64,000 nt of DNA from Protea cynaroides. Its lineage: Eukaryota; Streptophyta; Magnoliopsida; Proteales; Proteaceae. Positions 56,309-64,000 of this stretch are shown piece by piece; positions within the stretch are counted from its first letter, which is position 1; the number at the start of each line of letters is the position of its first letter. The notes under the pieces were generated by a model, which made no database searches, was not told the origin of the DNA, and saw only the letters and a program-made list of their open reading frames with translations. Location of the stretch: contig CM053270.1 in assembly GCA_028583415.1 (NCBI GenBank), forward strand, positions 65,151,517-65,215,516. The letters are read 5' to 3'. The translations under genes and the position numbers were made by a program.

Positions 56309-58470
56309 TAATGATAATTCTTGTCATTTCATATGTCATTTGAAAACCAGACAAGACAATATTTTAAATGTAAAGATAGAACTTTAAATAAGAACCCTTA
56401 TATATTAATGCTTCAAGCGATAACCACTTGTTGATATAGATGTGATAGAAGAATTGTATAATATGATATTCAAGGATAGGTCGTACTCAATCAACACTAT
56501 TCTAAAATCAGTATTTTTGCTCCCATAATGCAATTGGATTTGTGATTCAAAACTGACTCCAAGACAAAGTAGTTTTTGTCTTCTGGCAACAAATACGCAC
56601 TCGTCTGATGCACCCCTTATGCTCAATTTGTAAAAATAAAACTGAAACGAAATGCTTTTAAGGCAAAATGAGAGATCAAAACCCAATAACCACCGTTAGA
56701 GAAAAAGGCTAAACCTTTTCATTTTAAATAGTAGAATAAGAAACCATCGATCTCCAAGAGACAACAACAAAAACCATGTCCTCTCCCATAGGACATGATT
56801 GTTGACCCTTCAAACATGTCTGTTGATCATTTAGACATGTCATCAATAATCACACCTATTAATCATTTAGATGTCTATTATTTAAAAAAAATCATATTCA
56901 ACACACATATAAAAACTGAATAAACAATATTTAAAATCTTCAATTTTAAATACATTAAAATTACAAAAATGAGTCACTTTTAAAAAATTCGTAAAAAATC
57001 ATTTTTATCCTTGACTTAAAATATTTTTAAAAATAAAACAAAAATTATTTAAAAAAAAAATGAATCATAATTCAAATGCACCTATATATGTGTCATTCTG
57101 ACACTCTCTTACTTAAATGATAAGTATCCCCAGAAAAAAAAATGGCAGATCCTTTTTTTAATTGTTCAATTAAGGTTTAATTGGGTAGAATTTAATTGAT
57201 TTCAATTAACATTGGATTCCAAATAGGATCAGGTTTGCCTGAGAAGATATCAGTTGTGTAAACTCCAAAAGACAAATGATGGAGCATCAAATGACTCAAT
57301 GGTTACTCTATGCGCCAAGTACACTGTCCACTTTCATGGCTTCGTTGCTTTGTTCATCCATGCCATATTATAATTTTTTCTTTAATATAACATATAATAA
57401 TGTTTTGTAGTTGCCAACAAGGATCACCAAGCCAATACCGATCCTTATAATAAATCAGCCAACCAGGTCTTTTTACCCCATTTTTGCTAAACCAATAATC
57501 AAATTGGAATTGGATCTAGATTTTTTATTTTTCAACTTCACACCAATTAGGACCCAGTTTTTGTGCACGGCAGTATACATACACGGCCATTCATCAGCCC
57601 TTCATCCAATAAGAGTGGGTAGAAAAGGTATTGCGAACCATACCCTTCCTCCCATCTGACAGCTGAAACAAGGATTGGATCATGTACGTACACGATCGTG
57701 CACAAACTTTTTCCATACAACTATTTGAGGAAATAGAAAATTCTAAAATAATGAGACTAAGGTTCCCTTACGTATGTATTATATAATTAATAATATAATA
57801 TATTATACTATATATAGTTGTTTGGTATAATTTATAATATTTATTTATATTTAAAATGAATTGATATAATCTAAAATCTAAAAATAGATTAGAAGGTGTT
57901 TATCATTATCATGATAATCTATTATTACTTCTTTATGTCTATAGGTATTAAAAGATTATTATTTATGATTCATAATTCATTCTTATAAATGATTTATTAT
58001 AAATAATTCATAACATAAATATAAACTATAACAAAGAAAACCTAAATAAAAATATTACTGTCTTTTTGGTAAACAAATACTGCTCCTCCACTGTACTTAC
58101 ATTTCAGTTTTTGATTGGGATGGATCCTTGAAAATCCCACTAATTTAGAATGAGAGAATACTGTTTGAGCCGAAAACTGAAACAGGAAAAAGTATAATGA
58201 CCTCATGAGAGTTCTGATGGTAGTAGTTCTCAACATATTCTTGCAAGAACAGGGGAAATAAAGGGGGTGGTATTTCTAGATCAGCCAGTCTGGAGAGGGT
58301 TCTCCAGACAATCTTAGCTCTGCGAAATAAAATGTTGGGTTAAGCTGTAATTTTGCACTAGTGGACCCCCAGGCTTCCTATTTACATGCTATGTTTCATT
58401 CCAACAAGAGTTCACCAAGTGGCAAATCAAATATTGAATAACTTCAAAATAAAAACAAGATACAAATAGA
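55840..58470. other. Intergenic stretch without a supportable gene
   Basis: Very AT-rich. Contains an (AT)n tract at 56251-56306, long A/T runs near 56880-57060, and no conserved protein in any frame. Confidence 0.6.
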
Positions 58471-58473
58471 CAT

Positions 58474-58679
58474 ATACAAGAATGCATGGATATGGTATTT
58501 GATTGAATTTGAATATGAAATTTAACACATGAACACCTAGACTATTTCCTAGACATCCAACGATGCACATAGAATAATACAAGAACGCATGAACATGGTA
58601 TTTGATTGAATTTGAATCTGAAATTTCACATATGAACATCTAGACCATTTCTTAAATATCGAATGATTGAAATTGCCAC
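58474..58679. repeat. 103-bp tandem duplication downstream of the TBC gene
   Basis: ATACAAGAA(T/C)GCATG, TGGTATTTGATTGAATTTGA and AACA(C/T)CTAGAC(T/C)ATTTC occur at 58474 and again at 58577 with several substitutions. Confidence 0.85.
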
Positions 58680-59080
58680 ATCACCCTCCACATGAAAAAA
58701 GTAGGTTGCCCAATAAAAAATCCCTCCAAACAGGCCAGCATAGAAAAACTTTATACGGACAGCAGAAGCAAGCAAACCTCCAAGAATTCATTCATCCTTT
58801 TTTTTTGGCTTCTCAGCACCAAGCCAACAACAGTTCATATTAGACTTTTTCCCCACTTTCTTTTGGTGGCTCCTTGAAAATTCCATTTGCTTCAATTTTA
58901 CATACTTCAATTTACACAGATATCAAAATATATCCCAAAAGATTAATAGAAAAATGGGAAAACCGGCTTATCACGACAAAACAAGAGGGCAAGAAATTCT
59001 CAGTGAGGTGTATTGGTTTCCCTTTTCTTTTCTTTTTTTGTCAAAATGTCCTGAAATAGATCGACGACTCCAACCACTAC

Positions 59081-59388
59081 CTATGATTTCTTAGTCTGCA
59101 AGCAACAATATACCGTTAACAATTGGAAAAAGATGAGATAAGCAGACCACAACGAAAAGAGAGAGTGGATCTTACCTTCCTGAAGTACTTTTTGTGAATC
59201 TTCAGTGCTTCACGACATGCCTTTTTTGCATCTAAATTTCCAGTTAGATCATTCAAGATCTGATAAGAAAGCCATACAGTAAGATTAACGTGACCCTGAA
59301 CATTTCCACCAACAAAAAGAAAAAAAATGTGGATGTGTATACATCCGTGAATGTATCATTCATTCATTTACATCTATATATTGGTCTT

Positions 59389-59419
<31 letters not shown>

Positions 59420-61542
59420 GGGAAGAGAGAGAGCAGAGAGATAGAGACCTTGACAACATCATCCAGACCCTTAGCCTCCATCAACAACCGCTTATTCTTG
59501 GACTCAAGAACACCCGCCATGAGGAAAACAGAAAAAGCAACCTGTTGTTCTAGTGAACCACTCTTTACAATTTTCCTCTCAAATTTGCCATATTGCTTTA
59601 GAGACTTGTCATTTCCCTTGGGTGTGGCACTCTTATCTGTAGCTGCACTTGGGTCCTCATATTGTGAGAAGAGGTTTGGGTTGTACTCCATGGCCCACAT
59701 CAACTGAAATCAAACTTTATTACTTCACAGGTAATCTTCCCAATCAGAAAAATTTTGAATATCTAAACTCATCAGCAGTAACTGCCATGTAACTACGGAT
59801 GAAATAAGGACTTCAAAAAGAATCAGAAGGGCTATAAGTTTGAGAAGAAAACAGAGAATCACAAGGGGGAGGGGAGTAGCCAGGATGAAACCTTCAACCA
59901 TCAAAAAATGCAACATCTAAAAGCAAAGGCTTCCAAATTGAACATAACCCATTTCATTAAGCAACATCTTGTACTCTACCTTACCTCCCAAAGGTAGATT
60001 GCATCAATAAATGATAACTCTCTACGGAAAAGTACCATCAGCATGCGGAATGCAAATACATATTCCCCGCCATCTAGGTTCTCTGCAACCAAAACATCCC
60101 CATCAGCCCTTTTTTAGCATTGCATGTATGCTGACACGGAAGTCAGTATGGTTTGACTCAATGAGATGAGAAGCATATATTTTAAACTCACCTAGGAAAG
60201 TAGTTTTTGTTATTTAACAGTGATATATTTACAACCTATAGTGAAGGGCATAGATAAAATGGTAGATACTATTTCATCACCTAAAAACTTCCACGTATAC
60301 TAGTGGAGTCTTTAAATTTGATGTGTTTTGGCCACATGAATCCAAGGAATATGGGAATTTGATGTGTTTTGGCATCGATAAGATCCATGCAACATATTTT
60401 GGCTGACCAATGACAACTAATGGAGTCTTTAAATGTATGCCACACTTAATTTGGCATTCATGTGTTGACGCCAATCCTTTAAAGATCTAAGCTTTGAACT
60501 AAAGCCCAAATCTTTAGAGCTTTCCTTCTCTATCTATAACTGCGGCTTCTTCTTCTTCTTCTTTTATTTTTTTATTTTTTTATTTTTATTTTTTTTATTT
60601 TTTTTTTTGGGGGGATTTCTCTACCTGTTCCTTCATTTCTTTCCCCTTTATAGTCTCCTATTTTTCCAAAGATTAATACTTTTCTTTTTTCTTTTGTATA
60701 CATATTCTTATTACCCTTGAGCACAGAAGAAAATCCTGAAAATGTGGGAATCTTAATGAAGGAAAAATCCTTGGTTTAGGTGACACTTAGTCCTCACGAT
60801 TTAGCACCAGCAGCAAACCAACAGTTTGCACATGTAACCTCCCCCCCCCCCTCCCTCCCTCCTCCCTCCCTCCCTCCCTCCCTCCCTTTTTTCTTTCTCT
60901 TGGGTATGCTTTTATGAACATCTCATCTTTCATTATCTTGATTAATCACCATCCAAGTGGAAGCAACAATGTCATAATGAAGTCTAATATCAAGAACATG
61001 AATATTTCAAACAGCAACATATATGTTGGGAAAAAATTCATATCCCTGTCCTGTTATCACCATATTAAAGTTTTTAGAGCATTTGTAATCTGTTCTAAAA
61101 ATTAAGAATCATACATTTCAACAAACATTTTATTTTTATTTTTAACTACACAACAATAATATAGACACATGTCAATACCTATCCCAGATGTAATATCATT
61201 TTTTGCATTATCAACCAGATAGATGCTTCAGAGTGACATGTTGAATACTGATTCTATGCAAGGTTTACTGTAAAAACTGAAGCAACATAGCAGGGGGTAG
61301 AGAACCAAGAACTGATTCCCTCCAATCCCAAAAACAAGTGAGATTTTCATTTTTAGCTAAGGGACTCAGAAAATGTAGAGCTAAAACCACTCCAAATAAA
61401 ACCAGATATGGTTCCTAAGCAGTTAATAACCCATACCAATGTGTCGGTGAAGTTTTGGATCCACTACTTTAATTATTTCTGCAAGTGTACTCAACTGTGA
61501 TTGGACACCAATGGAACTCCCTGTGGTCTTGAAGTTTCCCCG
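59081..61542 (-). CDS. TBC-domain Rab GTPase-activating protein, last five exons
   Basis: 3' part of a Rab-GAP (Gyp1-like TBC family), which switches off Rab GTPases in vesicle traffic. Exons 61437-61542, 59985-60082, 59449-59703, 59176-59259 and 59081-59095 join in frame (558 nt, 185 codons plus TAG). Readable blocks: GSSIGVQSQLSTLAEIIKVV, DPKLHRHIENLDGGEYVFAF, RMLMVLFRRELSFIDAIYLW, E|LMWAMEYNPNLF, a polar linker, VLESKNKRLLMEAKGLDDVV, KACREALKIHKKYFRK and TKKS. They match the C-terminal half of plant TBC proteins. The catalytic Arg and Gln fingers lie in upstream exons, which were not found in the window, so the gene runs off the right edge (at least a 2.4-kb intron first). The last coding exon is only 15 nt. 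Confidence 0.93.
59399..59422. repeat. G homopolymer (about 24) in TBC intron 3
   Basis: A T run followed by an unbroken G run on the plus strand, so the pre-mRNA carries about 24 C then A. It sits about 27 nt downstream of the exon donor at 59448-59447 inside a 189-nt intron. Confidence 0.93.
60840..60889. repeat. (CCCT)n tract in a TBC intron
   Basis: C10 followed by CCCT/CCT units. The transcript of the minus-strand gene is GGGA-rich here, with many G3 runs capable of forming an RNA quadruplex. Confidence 0.92.
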
Positions 61543-62527
61543 CTGTTGAGAAAAAATTGTATGAGTGACGGAGTTAAAGGAGGTTGCACAAAGCAAAACA
61601 CAAACCCAACTGCCTGATACAGTTGAGAACAAATAAAGAATCACAAATTCACAATATATTGTATTTTGGCGTAAAGACATGACAGAGAGGCAATAAGAAC
61701 CAAAAATTAAATCTGAGTTTGAGAAGAACAGAAACATCAGACAAAATCATCAAAACATCATAAGAAACCATAAATGAAATGTTTTCTAAATATTGTAGGT
61801 CAAATAAAAAAAGAGAGCAAGGATCACTACGGAGTATTGACACAGGAATACAACCTGACCTGCAACATGCAGTCCACTCATCAAGGGATAATAAAAACGC
61901 TCATGGTTGAGAAATAGGCTACACTCAATATTCAAGTTTTAAAACAGTTAAGTCTATGAAATCCATCTTAAATAATTGACAACATTACTTTCTTGAAAAA
62001 CATAATGGTCCTCGTATACGTCACTAAGAGAATAAGTTTTGTAGGGTGTCACAATCCAAAGGTAACATTGTAATTAAGAACTGACAGCCATGTTGACTAT
62101 AAACATGGGAACATGCCCTAGTATCTGGACAGCATGTTGACTATAAAGATAGCAACATGCCCAAGTATCAGGATTCCCGGCCATGGAGAGGATCAATGAC
62201 AAACAAAGGTCTTGAATTACCCAGGCTCTCTACCGCAGCTAACAAATCCAGTCCCTCTTTTTTTTTTTTGGGTGGTGGGGGGGTTGGGGTTGGAGGTATG
62301 AAGAATTATGTTTTAAATGTCAGCATCGTTAAAAGTTTTAGTGTGAAGATCTCAATTTCCATCAACATGGAACAAAAAAATGGCCGTAACCAGAACCCTG
62401 TAAACATGTACACCCCAAAATCAATCTATTCTTAATAGAATATTTAAAATGATTACTGTTAGCAAAATGGTCTCTAGGACAGAATGTTGACACTCTCATT
62501 GGCTGGCATGCCTGGTTCTTTGAATTG

Positions 62528-63629
62528 TGTTCGTTGGAAAGTCTCACATTGCTTAAAGACTGGAACCTTAGATGCCTTATATATGTGAGAGTCCATCCAC
62601 TTACTGGTTTGAACTTTTGAGATGGAAACTTACTATGGTATCAGAGCAATCATCTGGGTTGTCATTTTGAGAGTCATTTAAGATTCTCCGTTAAGTGTGC
62701 AGCCACCACTATTGCTGCTCTTGCTACTAATACTACTACTACTTGGTTCTTAACAACCTATATTGTGCTGCTACTATTACTTGGTTCACAGTGACCTATA
62801 CTGTGTTGCTACTACTACTACTGCTACTACTACTGCTGCTGCCATTAGGCCCATTCTACTGCTACTACTACCATTACTATTGTTGTTGCTGTTTCTGCTG
62901 CTACATTGTTGCAAGCTGAAACACTCACATTCCCCCATGCTCCATCTTGAGGGAAATGTTAACAAATATTAATGTAAAGAAATGGACCTGATCAGCAAGG
63001 CACATTCTCATTCTCGGTCTAACAGATGAGCTCACTATTCATAAGTTACTGTTCACGATACTATTCACCTTATGATGGAGTCATTCTTTAATACATCCTA
63101 TCCTCTTATATTGTAATTAGAACTCCACGATCTCTAGTTGAGTTCCCTTCTCCTTATTAGAATAAGAATGCTTTTCTTTATTAGAATAAAACTGATTTTA
63201 TATCCTTTTAGTCATGAGAGTCATTGTCATGTTGACATGTGGAACTTTTATTTACTTTGTAACTAAGACTACTTATCTTGTGGAGTCCTAGACCTATCAC
63301 TTTACCCCTTTTATTTTATCTATAAAAAGTGACTGCTAAAAGGAGAAGAAAACACATCAATTCTCTCCATCTTCTCTTATTTTCTATTTTGTTACATGAT
63401 ATTAGAACTCCAAGTTCCCTCATTACAGTCACTCAAAAGAGGGACCACGGTCACCTAAAGTGGGACCATATTTTCCACGTATACTTCCACCTAAAAGAGG
63501 GCCAGCATGTGAGGGGGGGGGGGTGTTGGGAATAATTCCATATTGCTTAGAGACTGGAACCTTGGATGCCTTATATATGCAAGAGTCCCTCCACTTACTA
63601 GTTCTAACTTTTGAGATGGAAACTTAATA
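62528..63629 (+). mobile_element. Composite TRIM-like element in a TBC intron
   Basis: LTR-like ends 62528-62635 and 63524-63629 share GACTGGAACCTT(A/G)GATGCC, TCCACTTACT and GAGATGGAAACTTA with each other and with the TRIM at 51606-51910. A perfect primer-binding site TGGTATCAGAGC follows the first (62636-62647). A polypurine GTGAGGG(G)n (63509-63523) precedes the second. The ~890-bp interior is far larger than in the other TRIM and contains (CTA/CTG)n-rich sequence (62702-62900) and an LTR of another family (62957-63396). No target duplication was confirmed. Opposite in orientation to the host gene. Confidence 0.7.
62957..63396 (+). repeat. LTR of the TTTTGTTACA family, copy 3, inside the composite element
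   Basis: TGTTAACAAATATT to TTTCTATTTTGTTACA. A polypurine-like TTGAGGGAAA lies directly before it and a primer-site-like TGATATTAGAAC directly after it. Shares TGTCATGTTGACATGTGG and CTCTCCATCTTCTCTTA with the solo LTR at 48544-48754. No 5-bp duplication, so recombination is likelier than simple insertion. Confidence 0.65.
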
Positions 63630-64000
63630 GTGTTACGGTCTAAAATCAAGCAGTGAATGATTCGGCAGATATTTGGTGTTGAGTTGTCACACAATGAGTG
63701 GGCACCATAGAGGCTAGCACCTACCAGCTCAGACTTGGTGCCATACCTGTTATGTCAAGAGGTGTTCAACCCTTGGTTGGCAAGTGAAAACTACACACTG
63801 GATTTGTATTTGTATGGATATGAATAAAAACAAACTTGTAAAGAATTTGACTCAATCTATTGAATTACAGATTACCAAATATGACACAAAACCATTCAGG
63901 ACTATCAACCAAACTTATAGTTCACTCATGATATCTGCCTTATCAACTAAATAAGCCTGATTGATAGAAGGGATAAATACCATTCTACGCATTAGATGTT

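Noticed and set aside
62763..62972. Thr/Ala/Leu-rich open frame
   Set aside because: Direct translation of a CTA/CTG trinucleotide block inside a retroelement.
61850..64000. Upstream exons of the TBC gene (Arg/Gln finger exons)
   Set aside because: I searched the minus strand for the expected TBC motifs and found none. They must lie beyond the right edge.

Overview
The window is nuclear DNA from a flowering plant. It shows GT-AG introns, plant-specific gene families, plant retrotransposon primer sites (TGGTATCAGAGC), abundant MITEs and a nuclear insert of plastid DNA. Genes are sparse and their introns are swollen by transposons, as in repeat-rich woody angiosperms (basal eudicot or magnoliid grade). 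The species cannot be fixed from the sequence.

Layout. 1-9 kb: a CAF1-type deadenylase pseudogene on the minus strand, split by a full-length Ty1/copia element (1493-8189) with a perfect 5-bp target duplication (ACCAT). 9-15 kb: a second copia LTR fragment, a foldback MITE and a long-TIR MULE-like element. 15.1-30.1 kb: an intact phytochelatin synthase gene on the minus strand (8 exons, 499 codons, catalytic Cys56/His162/Asp180), with introns holding a second long-TIR element, a solo LTR and a CGAGA-rich hAT-like element. 30.5-34.5 kb: two hAT-like MITEs, tandem duplications and a LINE 3' remnant. 36.5-40.8 kb: a CCA-repeat block, then an intronless gene for a leucine-rich-repeat surface protein (plus strand). 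41.2-42.4 kb: a 4-exon RIC-type CRIB gene (ROP GTPase effector, minus). 44.1-44.8 kb: a mosaic of plastid rrn23 and ycf2 pieces. 45.1-53.0 kb: a 6-exon glycolipid transfer protein gene (202 codons, minus), carrying a foldback MITE, the second CGAGA-rich hAT-like element, a solo LTR and a TRIM in its introns. 59.1-61.5 kb onward: the last five exons of a TBC-domain Rab-GAP gene (minus). Its 5' part lies beyond the window, and the intron at the window edge holds a composite TRIM-like element.

The genes are not an operon or a visible pathway. They are independent plant housekeeping or signalling genes: metal detoxification, ROP signalling, sphingolipid transfer, Rab cycling and a surface LRR protein. 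Exon boundaries were set by hand from splice-site sequence plus recalled family sequence. All reading frames join without a break, which strongly supports the four gene models.

The most noteworthy non-gene material is a set of small non-autonomous transposons: a two-member hAT-like family with CGAGA arrays, a TATA box and a hairpin; a three-member palindromic MITE family; and two long-TIR elements that share subterminal sequence.
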